Source of the DNA: Streptomyces venezuelae
GTDB lineage: Bacteria > Actinomycetota > Actinomycetes > Streptomycetales > Streptomycetaceae
DNA length: 64,000 nucleotides
Assembly (NCBI RefSeq): GCF_008642335.1
Contig: NZ_CP029191.1
Location: forward strand, 1,178,001-1,242,000
Direction of reading: 5' to 3'
Within the stretch, counting starts at the first letter, position 1, and every line of letters begins with the position of its first letter. The position numbers and the translations under genes were made by a program. This document shows, piece by piece, positions 19,780 through 33,428 of this stretch. The notes under the pieces were generated by a model. That model searched no databases. It saw only the letters and a program-made list of their open reading frames with translations, and had not been told where the DNA came from.

Positions 19780-20985
19780 TCAGACGAGGCGCTGTGCGAC
19801 CAGGTCCCAGACCGTGTCCGCGAGGGCCTCCTTGGGGCCGTACGGCACCGGCGTCTCGCTGCCGTCCGCGCCGAGCACGACCGCTTCGTTCTCCTCGGAG
19901 CCGAACGTCTTGCGCTCGCCGACCTCGTTGACGACCAGCAGGTCGCACCCCTTGCGGGCGAGCTTGGCGCGGCCGTTGGCCAGCACGTCGTCGGTCTCGG
20001 CGGCGAATCCGACGATCACCTGGCCAGGGCGGGGCCGCTCCCCCGCGATCTCGGCGAGGACGTCGGGGTTGCGGACCAGCGCGATCGGCGCGGGCTCCTG
20101 GCCGTCCTTCTTCTTGATCTTCCCTGTGGCGTACGTCTCGGGGCGGAAGTCGGCCACTGCGGCGGCCATGACCACCGCGTCGGCGTCGGCCGCGGCCTTC
20201 ACGACGGCCTCGCGCAGCTGCACGGCGGTGCCGACCGGCACGACGTCCACGCCGGCCGGGTCGGGCAGCGACGCGTTGGCCGCGACGAGCGTGACGCGGG
20301 CGCCGCGCGCGGCGGCGCTGCGGGCGAGCGCGTAGCCCTGCTTGCCGGAGGAGCGGTTGCCGAGGAAGCGGACCGGGTCGAGGGGTTCGCGGGTGCCGCC
20401 GGCGCTGACGACGACGTGGCGGCCCGCGAGGTCCTGGGCCAGGTCTCCTCGCGAGAGGACGCGACGTACGACCTCGAAGAGCTCGACGGGGTCCGGGAAA
20501 CGGCCCTTGCCGGTGTCGACGCCGGTGAGGCGGCCGACGGCGGGCTCGACGACGAGGGCGCCGCGGCGGCGCAGGGTGGCCACGTTCTCCTGGGTGGCGG
20601 GGTGCTCCCACATCTCGGTGTGCATGGCGGGGGCGAAGACCACCGGACAGCGCGCCGTCAGGAGGGTGTTGGTGAGCAGGTCGTCGGCGAGTCCGTGGGC
20701 CGCCTTGGCGAGCATGTCGGCGGTGGCGGGGGCGACGATCACGAGGTCGGCGTGCTGGCCGATGCGGACGTGCGGCACCTCGTGGACGTCGGACCAGACC
20801 TCGGTGGAGACGGGGTTCCCGGAGAGCGCGGACCAGGTCGCGGCGCCGACGAAGTGCAGCGCCGACGCGGTCGGCACGACGCGTACGTCATGGCCTGACT
20901 CGGTGAGCCGCCGCAGCAGCTCGCACGCCTTGTAGGCGGCGATCCCGCCGCTGACCCCCAGGACTACCTTCGGCTTCTCGGCCAC
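19780..20985 (-). CDS. coaBC: Bifunctional phosphopantothenoylcysteine decarboxylase/phosphopantothenate-cysteine ligase
   Basis: 401 residues; two successive steps of coenzyme A synthesis. The N-terminal flavoprotein CoaC domain (about 1-180) has [18 protein letters not shown], the FMN-site [17 protein letters not shown] and the catalytic-region [11 protein letters not shown]. The C-terminal CoaB domain (about 190-400) has [20 protein letters not shown] and [21 protein letters not shown] start at the GTG 20985 because an upstream ATG at 21024 abuts the rpoZ terminator and has no ribosome site. It is downstream of rpoZ, as in many actinobacteria. Confidence 0.96.
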   Translation of the reverse strand: MAEKPKVVLGVSGGIAAYKACELLRRLTESGHDVRVVPTASALHFVGAATWSALSGNPVSTEVWSDVHEVPHVRIGQHADLVIVAPATADMLAKAAHGLADDLLTNTLLTARCPVVFAPAMHTEMWEHPATQENVATLRRRGALVVEPAVGRLTGVDTGKGRFPDPVELFEVVRRVLSRGDLAQDLAGRHVVVSAGGTREPLDPVRFLGNRSSGKQGYALARSAAARGARVTLVAANASLPDPAGVDVVPVGTAVQLREAVVKAAADADAVVMAAAVADFRPETYATGKIKKKDGQEPAPIALVRNPDVLAEIAGERPRPGQVIVGFAAETDDVLANGRAKLARKGCDLLVVNEVGERKTFGSEENEAVVLGADGSETPVPYGPKEALADTVWDLVAQRLV

Positions 20986-21028
20986 TGCCTCTGTCTCCCC
21001 GCACTCGGATGCGTACTGCTCCATGACA

Positions 21029-21067
21029 CACCACAGGCCCGGCAGTCGTACTGCCGGGCCTGTGGTG
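21029..21067 (-). terminator. rpoZ terminator
   Basis: A perfect 17-bp stem (21029-21045 with 21051-21067) and a TCGTA loop, starting 14 nt after the rpoZ stop. It suggests coaBC has its own promoter or depends on read-through. Confidence 0.9.
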
Positions 21068-21081
21068 AAGGTACGAAACGC

Positions 21082-21354
21082 TTACTGCGCGGGGCCCTCG
21101 ATGGCCTCGGACGTCAGCAGGCCCGCGTTGATCTCGCGGAGCGCGATCGAGAGCGGCTTCTCGTGGACGTGCGTGTCCACGAGGGGGCCGACGTACTCCA
21201 GGAGGCCCTCACCGAGCTGCGAGTAGTACGCGTTGATCTGGCGCGCGCGCTTGGCGGCGTAGATCACGAGGCTGTACTTCGAGTCGGTGGCTTCGAGCAG
21301 CTCATCAATCGGCGGGTTGATGATGCCCTCGGGCGCGGTGATGGAAGAGGACAC
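21082..21354 (-). CDS. rpoZ: DNA-directed RNA polymerase omega subunit
   Basis: 90 residues. The conserved omega core [20 protein letters not shown], then [12 protein letters not shown], binds and stabilises the beta' subunit. The C-terminal part ([17 protein letters not shown]) is also typical of actinobacteria. It follows gmk by about 50 nt, the usual gmk-rpoZ pairing. In Streptomyces, omega loss affects morphology and antibiotic production (family knowledge). Confidence 0.97.
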   Translation of the reverse strand: MSSSITAPEGIINPPIDELLEATDSKYSLVIYAAKRARQINAYYSQLGEGLLEYVGPLVDTHVHEKPLSIALREINAGLLTSEAIEGPAQ

Positions 21355-21406
21355 TCTTCGCCTTCCGATGGGGTCAAGACCAGAAGGGTCAAGACAGGGG
21401 TAAAGA

Positions 21407-22000
21407 TCAAAGAACCTTCATCAAGGCTAGCAGCTCACGGGCCACGTCCTCGACGGAGGTGTTGACGAGCGTCGTATCGAACTCGGCTTCGGCGGCGAGC
21501 TCCACCTTGGCTGCGGCGAGCCTGCGCTCGATGACCTCGGGCGCCTCGGTGCCGCGGCCGGTGAGCCGGCGGACCAGCTCGTCCCAGCTCGGCGGGGCGA
21601 GGAAGACGAGCTGTGCCTCGGGCATCGACTCGCGCACCAGGCGGGCGCCCTGAAGGTCGATCTCCAGGAGGACGGGCTCGCCCGCCTCCAGGCGGTCGAG
21701 GACCGCGCGACGGGGGGTTCCGTAGCGATTGCCCGCGAACTCGGCCCACTCCAGGAGCTCGCCGTTGGCGATGAGCTTGTCCATCTCGTCGTCGGAGACG
21801 AAGAAGTACTGGACACCGTGCTTCTCACCGGGCCGCGGCTTGCGGGTGGTGGCCGAGACCGAGAGCCAGACCTCGGGGTGTTCTTTGCGCATATGAGCGA
21901 CGACCGTGCTCTTGCCGACCCCGGAGGGGCCGGAGAGCACGGTCAGCCGCGGACGTACGTCCGGGGGCACGGGGGTCGTCCCCCGGGATGTTGCAGCCAT
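21407..22000 (-). CDS. gmk: Guanylate kinase
   Basis: 197 residues from the ATG at 22000; phosphorylates GMP to GDP. The P-loop GPSGVGKS is at residues 24-31; [20 protein letters not shown] and [13 protein letters not shown] are the GMP-binding segments, and [13 protein letters not shown] follows. An upstream in-frame ATG at 22039 overlaps the sIHF stop as TGATG and would add 13 unconserved residues; I cannot exclude coupled initiation there. Confidence 0.96.
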   Translation of the reverse strand: MAATSRGTTPVPPDVRPRLTVLSGPSGVGKSTVVAHMRKEHPEVWLSVSATTRKPRPGEKHGVQYFFVSDDEMDKLIANGELLEWAEFAGNRYGTPRRAVLDRLEAGEPVLLEIDLQGARLVRESMPEAQLVFLAPPSWDELVRRLTGRGTEAPEVIERRLAAAKVELAAEAEFDTTLVNTSVEDVARELLALMKVL

Positions 22001-22038
22001 GCAGCGATTATCCAGGTTCTCAGGAGTGCCTGAGAACA

Positions 22039-22365
22039 TCAGCCGGCGGCACCCCCACCGAACTCTCGCTCGAGCGACGCGATCTGGTTGGAGCCGAGAC
22101 CGCGCACACGGCGGCTCTCGGAGATGCCAAGACGCTCCATGATCTGCTTGGCACGGACCTTGCCCACGCCCGGCAGGGACTCCAGGAGGGCGGAGACCTT
22201 CATCTTGCCGATGACATCGTTCTCCTGGCCCTGCTTGATGACCTCGTGAAGCGAGGCACCGGAGTGCTTGAGTCGATTCTTGACCTCGGCCCGCTCCCGG
22301 CGAGCCGCGGCGGCCTTTTCGAGCGCGGCTGCGCGCTGTTCAGGGGTAAGGGGCGGAAGAGCCAC
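22039..22365 (-). CDS. sihf: Streptomyces integration host factor (sIHF/mIHF family)
   Basis: 108 residues; a small basic nucleoid protein of actinobacteria that bends DNA non-specifically and affects sporulation and antibiotics. It begins [20 protein letters not shown], a long N-terminal helix, and contains a helix-two-turn-helix with [23 protein letters not shown] start at 22365 with GAGGTG 7 nt before it. It is upstream of gmk and very close to it, matching the conserved order sIHF-gmk-rpoZ-coaBC. Confidence 0.96.
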   Translation of the reverse strand: MALPPLTPEQRAAALEKAAAARRERAEVKNRLKHSGASLHEVIKQGQENDVIGKMKVSALLESLPGVGKVRAKQIMERLGISESRRVRGLGSNQIASLEREFGGGAAG

Positions 22366-22560
22366 GCCTACGTCACCTCGGATGTCGAACTGTCGGATAC
22401 GGACCGGTGAGGAACCTAGTCGCCCCACACCTGGTGAGCAACGTGCAACGCGCTTGCCCGTTCGCTCTCGTCGGAGACTAGCGGGCATGGCCGCCAGAGT
22501 CAGCGAGAACAGACGAAAAGTCCTGGTCAGCCTGCGCCGAGCCGTACATATCGGGCATAT

Positions 22561-22582
22561 CTCCCCGGATTTGGCCGGGGAG
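22561..22582 (-). terminator. Possible terminator after pyrF
   Basis: 8-bp arms CTCCCCGG and CCGGGGAG around ATTTGG, about 40 nt after the pyrF stop. It is shorter than the other terminators here. The rest of the 22366-22620 gap must contain the sIHF promoter; a CATATCGGGCATATC element just beyond it (about 22546-22560) is unusually AT-rich. Confidence 0.55.
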
Positions 22583-22620
22583 CTGTCAAGGAAACATAAG
22601 GACGGGCCCCTTCGCCCCGC

Positions 22621-23466
22621 TCAGCGCGGCTCGACAGCCGCCCTGATCTCGTCCGCGAAGCGCGTCGCGGAGTCCCGCAGCGCCGTGACGTCGGGTCCGT
22701 GCCGCAGCACTCCCCGGCTGACGTTCGGGACGACGTTGCGCACCGCCGCGCCGAACACCGAGGGAAGATCGGCCGGGGTCGCGCCCTGGGCGCCGATGCC
22801 GGGGGCGAGCAGCGGGCCGTTGATCGCCAGGTCGTACGAGGACAGGTCCCCGAGCGTGGCGCCGACGACCGCGCCGAAGGACCCGAGGGGCTCCGCGCCC
22901 GCGTTCTCGGCGGCGAGGTGCCCGAGGACGGTGGCGCCGACCGTGCGGCCGTCCTCGCGCACCGCGTGCTGCACCTCGGCGCCCTCGGGGTTGGAGGTGA
23001 GGGCGAGCACGAAGAGCCCGGCGCCGTTCTCGCGCGCGAGGTCGACGGCCGGCTTCAGGGAGCCGTAGCCGAGGTAGGGCGAGACGGTGAGCGCGTCGCT
23101 GAACAGCGGCGAGTCCTTGTGCAGGAAGGTCTCGGCGTACGCGGCCATGGTCGAGCCGATGTCGCCGCGCTTGGCGTCCATGACGGTCAGCGCGCCGGCC
23201 GCCCGCAGCTCCTCGACGGCCTTCTCCAGGACGGCGATGCCGCGCGACCCGAAGCGCTCGAAGAACGCGCTCTGCGGCTTGAACACCGCGACGGTCCCGG
23301 CGAGCGCCTCCACGACGGTGCGCGTGAACCGCTCCAGACCCGCGATGTCGTCGTTCAGTCCCCACGCGGTCAGGAGCGAGGCGTGCGGGTCGATGCCGAC
23401 GCACAGGGGGCCGCGCTCGTCCATGGCGTGGCGCAGGCGCGTGCCGAAGGGCTCCAGGGGGCTCAT
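22621..23466 (-). CDS. pyrF: Orotidine 5'-phosphate decarboxylase (type 2)
   Basis: 281 residues; last step of UMP synthesis. The catalytic signature is MDAKRGDIGSTMAAYAE with the Asp-Lys-Asp residues, and VGIDPHASLL marks the N-terminal strand; this layout belongs to the long type-2 family common in actinobacteria. The ATG at 23466 overlaps the pyrD stop (ATGA), and the reading frame is open far upstream only because it shadows pyrD and carB. It is the last gene of the pyr operon. Confidence 0.97.
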   Translation of the reverse strand: MSPLEPFGTRLRHAMDERGPLCVGIDPHASLLTAWGLNDDIAGLERFTRTVVEALAGTVAVFKPQSAFFERFGSRGIAVLEKAVEELRAAGALTVMDAKRGDIGSTMAAYAETFLHKDSPLFSDALTVSPYLGYGSLKPAVDLARENGAGLFVLALTSNPEGAEVQHAVREDGRTVGATVLGHLAAENAGAEPLGSFGAVVGATLGDLSSYDLAINGPLLAPGIGAQGATPADLPSVFGAAVRNVVPNVSRGVLRHGPDVTALRDSATRFADEIRAAVEPR

Positions 23467-24578
23467 GCGGTGACCTCGGGCTTCCTCACATCGGCGCCGA
23501 CCGCGTCGGCGAGGGTGGCGTACGGGCTCGTGCGCAGGCGTGCGGCGAGGCCCTTGTGGATGGCGCGGCCCCAGAAGGGCCCTTCGTAGATGAAGGCGCT
23601 GTAGCCCTGGACGAGGGTGGCGCCCGCGAGGATGCGCTGCCAGGCGTCCTCGGCGTTCTCGATGCCGCCGACGCCCACGAGGGTGATCCGGTCCCCCACG
23701 CGCGCGTAGAGGCGCCTGAGGACCTCCAGGGAGCGCTCCTTCAGGGGTGCGCCCGACAACCCGCCGGTCTCTTCGTAGAGGGCGGGTGCGGAGGCGAGGC
23801 CCAGGCTTTCGCGGGCGATGGTGGTGTTCGTGGCGATGATGCCGTCCAGGCCGAGCTCGACGGCGAGGTCGGCGACCGCGTCGATGTCCTCGTCGGCCAG
23901 GTCCGGCGCGATCTTGACGAGCAGCGGGACGCGGCGGCCCTCGACACTGCGGTCGGCGGCCTCGCGCACGGCGGTCAGGAGGGGCCGCAGCGACTCGGTG
24001 GCCTGGAGGTTGCGCAGGCCCGGGGTGTTGGGCGAGGAGACGTTGACGACGAGGTAGTCGGCGTGGCGGGCGAGCCGCTCGGTCGACTTCACGTAGTCGG
24101 CGGCCGCCTCCTCCTCGGGGACGACCTTGGTCTTGCCGATGTTCACGCCGACGATGGTCTTGAAGACGGGCGTACGGGTCGCCAGGCGCTCCGCGACGGC
24201 CGCGGAGCCCTCGTTGTTGAAGCCCATGCGGTTGATCAGCGCGCGGTCCGCGACGAGGCGGAAGAGGCGCTTCTTGGGGTTGCCGGGCTGCGGCTCGCCG
24301 GTGACGGTGCCGATCTCGATGTGGTCGAAGCCGAGCATCGACATGCCGTCGATCGCGACGGCGTTCTTGTCGAAGCCGGCGGCGAGCCCGAAGGGGCCGT
24401 GCATCCGGAGCCCGAGGGCCTCGGTGCGCAGTTCCTTGTACCGGGGCGCGAGGACGGCCGCGACGAAGGTGCGCAGCACGGGGACGCGGGCGGCGAGGCG
24501 GATCCAGCGGAAGGCCGTGTAGTGGGCCCTCTCCGGGTCCATGCGCTTGAAGACGAGGTTGAAGAAGAGTTTGTACAT
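23463..24578 (-). CDS. pyrD: Dihydroorotate dehydrogenase (quinone), class 2
   Basis: 371 residues; oxidises dihydroorotate to orotate, passing electrons to the quinone pool. The N-terminal membrane-associating helix ([20 protein letters not shown]) marks class 2. FMN-barrel motifs follow: [36 protein letters not shown], and [14 protein letters not shown] with the class-2 catalytic serine segment. A strong hairpin separates it from carB by 84 nt; pyrF overlaps its 3' end. Confidence 0.97.
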   Translation of the reverse strand: MYKLFFNLVFKRMDPERAHYTAFRWIRLAARVPVLRTFVAAVLAPRYKELRTEALGLRMHGPFGLAAGFDKNAVAIDGMSMLGFDHIEIGTVTGEPQPGNPKKRLFRLVADRALINRMGFNNEGSAAVAERLATRTPVFKTIVGVNIGKTKVVPEEEAAADYVKSTERLARHADYLVVNVSSPNTPGLRNLQATESLRPLLTAVREAADRSVEGRRVPLLVKIAPDLADEDIDAVADLAVELGLDGIIATNTTIARESLGLASAPALYEETGGLSGAPLKERSLEVLRRLYARVGDRITLVGVGGIENAEDAWQRILAGATLVQGYSAFIYEGPFWGRAIHKGLAARLRTSPYATLADAVGADVRKPEVTA

Positions 24579-24624
24579 GGTGGGGTCCTCGGAGGTCCTC
24601 AGGGTGCTCAGGGGTGCTCACCAG

Positions 24625-24654
24625 AAGGGGGACACCGTTTTCGGTGTCCCCCTT
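24625..24654 (-). terminator. Strong hairpin between carB and pyrD
   Basis: A perfect 13-bp stem (24625-24637 with 24642-24654) and a TTTT loop, 8 nt after the carB stop and inside the pyr gene run. A short repeat, GGTGCTCAGG-like, lies between it and pyrD. It could lower pyrDF expression, or pyrD may have its own promoter. Confidence 0.8.
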
Positions 24655-24662
24655 GTGGGCTG

Positions 24663-27963
<3,301 letters not shown>

Positions 27964-27971
<8 letters not shown>

Positions 27972-29106
27972 GCTGACCCTCCATCAGGGATACGAAGCGG
28001 TCGAAGAGGTACGCGGCGTCGTGCGGGCCCGCGGCCGCCTCGGGGTGGTACTGGACGGAGAAGGCCGGCTGGTCGAGCAGCTGGAGGCCTTCCACCACGT
28101 TGTCGTTCAGGCAGACGTGCGACACCTCGGCACGCCCGAAGGGGGTCTCGGCGGCCTTGTCGAGGGGCGCGTCGACGGCGAAGCCGTGGTTGTGCGCGGT
28201 GACCTCGACCTTGCCGGTCGTGCGGTCCTGCACCGGCTGGTTGATGCCGCGGTGGCCGTACTTCAGCTTGTACGTGCCGAAGCCGAGGGCGCGGCCGAGG
28301 ATCTGGTTGCCGAAGCAGATGCCGAACAGCGGTGTCCTGCGCTTCAGGACGGCGCTCATCAGGGCGACGGGGCCTTCGGCGGTGGCCGGGTCGCCGGGGC
28401 CGTTGGAGAAGAAGACTCCGTCGGGGGCGACGGCGTAGACCTCCTCCTCGGTGGCCGTGGCGGGCAGCACGTGGACCTCGATGCCGCGCTCCGCCATGCG
28501 GTGCGGGGTCATGCCCTTGATGCCGAGGTCGATGGCGGCGACGGTGAACCGCTTCTCGCCGACCGCGGGGACGACGTAGGCCTCCTTGGTGGCGACCTCC
28601 TCGTACAGGCTCGCGCCCTTCATCTGGGGCTGTGCCTTGACGCGCTCGACGAGCTCGGCGTCGGCCGGCAGCGCCTCGCCGGAGAAGATGCCGGAGCGCA
28701 TGGAGCCGCTCTCGCGCAGGTGGCGGGTGAGGGCGCGGGTGTCGATGCCGCTGATGCCGACGATGTCCTGGGCGGCCAGCTCGTCGTCGACTGAGCGCTT
28801 TGCGCGCCAGTTCGAGGGGATGCGGGCGGGGTCGCGGACCACGTAGCCGGAGACCCAGATGCGGCCCGACTCGTCGTCCTCGTCGTTCCAGCCCGTGTTG
28901 CCGATCTGCGGGGCGGTGGCGACGACGATCTGGCGGTCGTACGAGGGGTCGGTCAGGGTCTCCTGGTAGCCGGTCATGCCGGTGGAGAACACCGCTTCGC
29001 CGAAGGTCTCCCCCACGGCCCCGTAGGCGCGACCGCGGAAGATGCGGCCGTCCTCCAGGACGAGTACGGCGGGAACCTTGCTGGTTCCCCTGGTGGAGGT
29101 CGTCAT
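27964..29106 (-). CDS. carA: Carbamoyl-phosphate synthase small subunit (glutaminase)
   Basis: 380 residues. The N-terminal CarA domain ([14 protein letters not shown], then [14 protein letters not shown]) is followed by a class I glutamine amidotransferase with [15 protein letters not shown] (nucleophile Cys) and the C-terminal His/Glu in [13 protein letters not shown]. It hydrolyses glutamine and passes ammonia to CarB. The start overlaps the stop of the small membrane-protein gene (ATGA), and its end overlaps carB by 8 nt, so translation is coupled at both ends. Confidence 0.98.
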
Positions 29107-29696
29107 CGTGCGGTGCCTTCCGTAGTGCTGTTCTTGTCGTTCGTGTCGTCGGGCGTACCGACCATGTTGTTGAGCGTCTCGACCCACTCCGCCTGCTCGG
29201 CGGCGTGGTCCGAGCGGAAGCCGGAGTCGAGCAGCTTGCCGCCGTGTTCCCACGTGACGATCAGGAGACCGCCCTCCGTGAGGACCTTGCCCGCGATGCC
29301 CTTGTCGAGGCGGGCCTCGCGCAGCCGGGCGACCGGGATGAAGAAGTCGGTCGCGCCGGGGCGTACGACGTCCAGGCCCGAGTCGGTGAGCGTCAGCTCG
29401 ACGCGGCTGCGGGTGCCCAGGCCGTGCGCCACGATGCGGTCGAGCCACTGCCCTGCCGTGGTCGAGCCGTGGTACCTGCCGCTCAGCTCAAGTCTCGCCG
29501 GACCCTGCTCGCTCGGCGCGGTGGGCAGCTCGGGCAGGTCGCCCTGGAGCGTGCCGCGCCACTTCCAGCCCTCGCGCATCAGCCAGTAGACGAGCGCGAT
29601 GAAGAGCAGCAGCCCCACGACCCAGCCGAGCCGCGCGGCCCAGTCGGTCACCTCCGCCGACTCCTTGTCGGCGGCCAGTTCCAGAAGTGATGTCAC
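29103..29696 (-). CDS. Single-pass membrane protein embedded in the pyr operon
   Basis: 197 residues from the GTG at 29696. A short N-terminal segment precedes one transmembrane helix ([16 protein letters not shown], about residues 25-40), then a charged GWKWRG boundary and a cytoplasmic domain of about 150 residues that reads as beta-rich, with [20 protein letters not shown] and [17 protein letters not shown]; a PH-like fold is my guess. It overlaps pyrC by 4 nt at its start and carA by 4 nt at its end, so it is a fixed part of the operon. No catalytic motif is visible. The same gene is in this place in S. coelicolor from memory. Confidence 0.85.
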   Translation of the reverse strand: MTSLLELAADKESAEVTDWAARLGWVVGLLLFIALVYWLMREGWKWRGTLQGDLPELPTAPSEQGPARLELSGRYHGSTTAGQWLDRIVAHGLGTRSRVELTLTDSGLDVVRPGATDFFIPVARLREARLDKGIAGKVLTEGGLLIVTWEHGGKLLDSGFRSDHAAEQAEWVETLNNMVGTPDDTNDKNSTTEGTAR

Positions 29697-30979
29697 GTGA
29701 GCTTCCCGTCGACGAGCGTGGCCCGACCCCGGAGCCACGTGTGGGTGACGCGGCCCGGCAGCTCACGGCCCTCGTAGGGCGTGTTGCGGCTGCGCGAGGC
29801 GAAGCCCGCGGGGTCCACTGCCCCACGGTAATCGGCGTCGACCAGGACGAGGTTCGCGGGCTCACCTGCCGAGACGGGGCGTCCGTGACCGGCGGCGCCG
29901 CCGATGGCTGCGGGCTTGAAGGACATCCGGTCGGCGACGGCCTCCCAGGTGAGCAGGCCGGTCTCGACCATCGTCTGCTGCACCACGGACAGGGCGGTCT
30001 CCAGGCCGACCATTCCCATGGCCGCCGCGGCCCACTCGCAGTCCTTGTCCTCGTGCGGGTGCGGGGCGTGGTCGGTGGCGACGATGTCGATCGTGCCGTC
30101 GGCGAGGGCCTCGCGCAGCGCCATCACGTCGCGCTCCGTGCGCAGCGGAGGGTTCACCTTGTAGACGGGGTTGTAGGAGCGCACCAGCTCATCCGTGAGG
30201 AGGAGGTGGTGGGGGGTGACCTCGGCGGTGACGTCGATGCCGCGGGACTTGGCCCAGCGCACGATCTCGACCGATCCGGCAGTCGACAGGTGACAGATGT
30301 GCACCCGCGAGCCGACGTGCTCGGCGAGCAGCACGTCACGCGCGATGATCGACTCCTCGGCGACGGCGGGCCAGCCGCCGAGGCCCAGCTCGGCGGAGAC
30401 GACGCCCTCGTTCATCTGGGCGCCCTCGGTGAGCCGCGGCTCCTGCGCGTGCTGGGCGACGACGCCGCCGAAGGCCTTCACGTACTCCAGGGCGCGGCGC
30501 ATGATCACGGCGTCGTCGACGCACTTGCCGTCGTCGGAGAAGACGGTGACCCCGGCGGCGGACTCGTGCATGGCGCCGAGCTCGGCGAGCTTCTTGCCCT
30601 CGAGGCCGACGGTGACGGCGCCGATGGGCTGCACGTCGCAGTAGCCGGACTCCTTGCCGAGGCGGTAGACCTGCTCGACGACGCCGGCGGTGTCGGCGAC
30701 GGGGAAGGTGTTGGCCATGGCGAACACGGCGGTGTAGCCACCGGAGGCAGCAGCGCGCGTGCCGGTGAGGACGGTCTCGGAGTCCTCGCGGCCCGGCTCG
30801 CGCAGGTGGGTGTGGAGGTCGACCAGGCCCGGCAGGAGCACCTTGCCGTCGGCCTCGACGATCTCGGCGCCTTCGGCGGAGAGCCCCGTGCCCACGGCCT
30901 CGATCGTCTCGCCGTCGATCAGGACGTCCTGCGCCTCGCCGCCGAGCACCTTCGCACCACGAATCAGGATCTTGCTCAT
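29693..30979 (-). CDS. pyrC: Dihydroorotase
   Basis: 428 residues; cyclises carbamoyl aspartate to dihydroorotate. Amidohydrolase metal motifs: VDLHTHLREPG near residue 58, a central VGSRVHICHLSTAGSVEIVR His cluster and ATDHAPHPHEDK with the catalytic Asp. This is the class I long type found in Gram-positives. It follows pyrB with a 2-nt gap and overlaps the membrane-protein gene (GTGA). Confidence 0.98.
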   Translation of the reverse strand: MSKILIRGAKVLGGEAQDVLIDGETIEAVGTGLSAEGAEIVEADGKVLLPGLVDLHTHLREPGREDSETVLTGTRAAASGGYTAVFAMANTFPVADTAGVVEQVYRLGKESGYCDVQPIGAVTVGLEGKKLAELGAMHESAAGVTVFSDDGKCVDDAVIMRRALEYVKAFGGVVAQHAQEPRLTEGAQMNEGVVSAELGLGGWPAVAEESIIARDVLLAEHVGSRVHICHLSTAGSVEIVRWAKSRGIDVTAEVTPHHLLLTDELVRSYNPVYKVNPPLRTERDVMALREALADGTIDIVATDHAPHPHEDKDCEWAAAAMGMVGLETALSVVQQTMVETGLLTWEAVADRMSFKPAAIGGAAGHGRPVSAGEPANLVLVDADYRGAVDPAGFASRSRNTPYEGRELPGRVTHTWLRGRATLVDGKLT

Positions 30980-30981
30980 GC

Positions 30982-31962
30982 TTACTTGCTCTCCTCGGAA
31001 CGGGTGTGGGTGACGGCGGGCTCGTTGCCGCCCAGAAGCAGGTAGAGGACGGCCATGCGGATGGAGACGCCGTTGGCGACCTGCTCGACGACCGTGCAGC
31101 GGTCGGAGTCGGCGACCTCGGCGGTGATCTCCATGCCGCGGACCATCGGGCCGGGGTGCATGACGATGGCGTGCTCGGGCATCTTCGCCATGCGCTCGCC
31201 GTCCAGGCCGTAGCGGCGGGAGTACTCGCGCTCGGTGGGGAAGAACGCGGCGTTCATGCGCTCACGCTGCACCCGCAGCATCATCACGGCGTCGGACTTG
31301 GGCAGCACCCGGTCGAGGTCGTAGCTGACCTCGCAGGGCCACTGCTCGACGCCGACCGGTACGAGGGTGGGCGGGGCGACGAGGGTGACCTCGGCGCCGA
31401 GGGTGTGCAGCAGGTCGACGTTGGAGCGGGCGACGCGGCTGTGCAGGATGTCGCCGACCAGGGTGATGTGCTTGCCCGCCAGGTCCTGGCCGAGGCCGGC
31501 GTCGGGGCCGACGAGGCGGCGTCGCATGGTGAAGGCGTCGAGCAGGGCCTGGGTGGGGTGCTGGTGGGTGCCGTCGCCCGCGTTGATGACGGCGGCGTCG
31601 ATCCAGCCGGAGGTCGCCAGGCGGTAGGGCGCTCCCGAGGCGCCGTGCCGGATGACGACGGCGTCGACGCCCATCGCCTCCAGGGTCTGCGCGGTGTCCT
31701 TCAGGGACTCGCCCTTGGAGACGCTGGAGCCCTTGGCGGCGAAGTTGATGACGTCGGCGGAGAGGCGCTTCTCGGCGGCCTCGAAGGAGATCCGGGTCCG
31801 GGTCGAGTCCTCGAAGAAGAGGTTGACGACGGTGCGGCCGCGCAGGGCGGGCAGTTTCTTGATCGGCCGGTCGGCGACGCGCGCCATCTCCTCGGCCGTG
31901 TCGAGGATGAGGACGGCGTCGTCGCGGGAGAGGTCGGCGGCCGAGATGAGGTGTCGCATCAT
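30982..31962 (-). CDS. pyrB: Aspartate carbamoyltransferase catalytic subunit
   Basis: 326 residues; transfers carbamoyl phosphate to aspartate. [19 protein letters not shown] carries the STRTR phosphate-binding motif; [15 protein letters not shown] and [11 protein letters not shown] complete the active site. Two consecutive ATG codons exist (31962 and 31959); the first has CGGAG 7 nt upstream. It is followed by pyrC after 2 nt. No pyrI regulatory subunit is present. Confidence 0.98.
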   Translation of the reverse strand: MMRHLISAADLSRDDAVLILDTAEEMARVADRPIKKLPALRGRTVVNLFFEDSTRTRISFEAAEKRLSADVINFAAKGSSVSKGESLKDTAQTLEAMGVDAVVIRHGASGAPYRLATSGWIDAAVINAGDGTHQHPTQALLDAFTMRRRLVGPDAGLGQDLAGKHITLVGDILHSRVARSNVDLLHTLGAEVTLVAPPTLVPVGVEQWPCEVSYDLDRVLPKSDAVMMLRVQRERMNAAFFPTEREYSRRYGLDGERMAKMPEHAIVMHPGPMVRGMEITAEVADSDRCTVVEQVANGVSIRMAVLYLLLGGNEPAVTHTRSEESK

Positions 31963-32047
31963 CTGCGTGTACTCCGGTGTGTGGAGGTCTGCGGGCGCGC
32001 GGGCGCACAGGGGTGTGCCCCTGGGCCCGTGAGGGAGGAAACCGGTC

Positions 32048-32656
<609 letters not shown>

Positions 32657-32753
32657 CATTAAAGGACGTCGAAATTGCGCCAGCCAGACTACCAGTACTT
32701 ACGACCGAGCACGTCATGGGCCTCCACCGAAGGGGCGGTAAGGACCTTTCGGC

Positions 32754-32783
32754 TTGACGCAGGCAAGTAACGCTGCGTAACCT
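32754..32783 (+). promoter_or_regulatory. bldD promoter
   Basis: TTGACG (32754-32759) and TAACCT (32778-32783) with an 18-bp spacer, about 60 nt before the bldD ATG. It overlaps the BldD-box-like repeats listed separately. Confidence 0.75.
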
Positions 32784-32796
32784 CACAGTGAGTTAC
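32767..32796 (+). promoter_or_regulatory. Candidate BldD autoregulatory operator
   Basis: GTAAC at 32767-32771 and 32777-32781, and GTTAC at 32792-32796. The latter two form a near-palindrome (GTAACCTCACAGTGAGTTAC, 32777-32796). They cover the spacer, the -10 box and the start-site region. BldD is known to repress its own gene through such AGTNA / GTNAC elements. Confidence 0.7.
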
Positions 32797-32844
32797 CAGC
32801 CACGCGGCGGAGCCGCCTGATTGTCGCAGCGTCCGGGGAGCTAT

Positions 32845-33345
32845 ATGTCCAGCGAATACGCCAAGCAGCTCGGGGCCAAGCTCCGCGCGATCCGTACCCA
32901 GCAGGGCCTTTCCCTCCACGGAGTCGAGGAGAAGTCCCAGGGACGCTGGAAGGCGGTCGTCGTGGGGTCGTACGAGCGCGGCGACCGTGCCGTGACCGTG
33001 CAGCGCCTCGCCGAGCTGGCGGACTTCTACGGCGTCCCGGTCCAGGAGCTCCTGCCCGGTACGGCGCCCGGTGGCGCCGCCGAGCCGCCGCCGAAGCTCG
33101 TGCTCGACCTGGAGCGTCTTGCCCACGTCCCGCAGGAGAAGGCGGGCCCGCTGCAGCGGTATGCCGCCACGATCCAGTCGCAGCGCGGTGACTACAACGG
33201 CAAGGTGCTCTCGATCCGCCAGGACGACCTGCGCACCCTGGCCGTGATCTATGACCAGTCGCCCTCGGTCCTGACCGAGCAGCTCATCAGCTGGGGCGTC
33301 CTGGACGCGGACGCGCGCCGCGCCGTCGCCCACGAAGAGGTCTGA
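32845..33345 (+). CDS. bldD: Developmental master regulator BldD
   Basis: 166 residues, nearly identical to S. coelicolor BldD as I recall it. The N-terminal XRE-type helix-turn-helix (LGAKLRAIRTQQGLSLHGVE) binds DNA. The C-terminal domain carries the cyclic-di-GMP signature R114-G-D116-x8-R125-Q-D-D128 exactly. c-di-GMP tetramers hold two BldD dimers on DNA to repress sporulation genes during vegetative growth. GGGGAG precedes the ATG by a few bases. It is divergent from pyrR and followed by a strong terminator. Confidence 0.98.
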   Translation: MSSEYAKQLGAKLRAIRTQQGLSLHGVEEKSQGRWKAVVVGSYERGDRAVTVQRLAELADFYGVPVQELLPGTAPGGAAEPPPKLVLDLERLAHVPQEKAGPLQRYAATIQSQRGDYNGKVLSIRQDDLRTLAVIYDQSPSVLTEQLISWGVLDADARRAVAHEEV

Positions 33346-33375
33346 GCCCGCTCCGGGAGACTTCAGCAGAAACGT

Positions 33376-33421
33376 ACCGCCGGGGTTGTGGTGGCCGAAA
33401 GGCCGCCGCAACCCCGGCGGT
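33376..33421 (+). terminator. bldD terminator
   Basis: Outer arms ACCGCCGGGGTTG (33376-33388) and CAACCCCGGCGGT (33409-33421) enclose an inner GGCC-GAAA-GGCC hairpin; TTTTC follows, giving one of the few T-runs in the window. Confidence 0.9.
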
Positions 33422-33428
33422 TTTCTGT

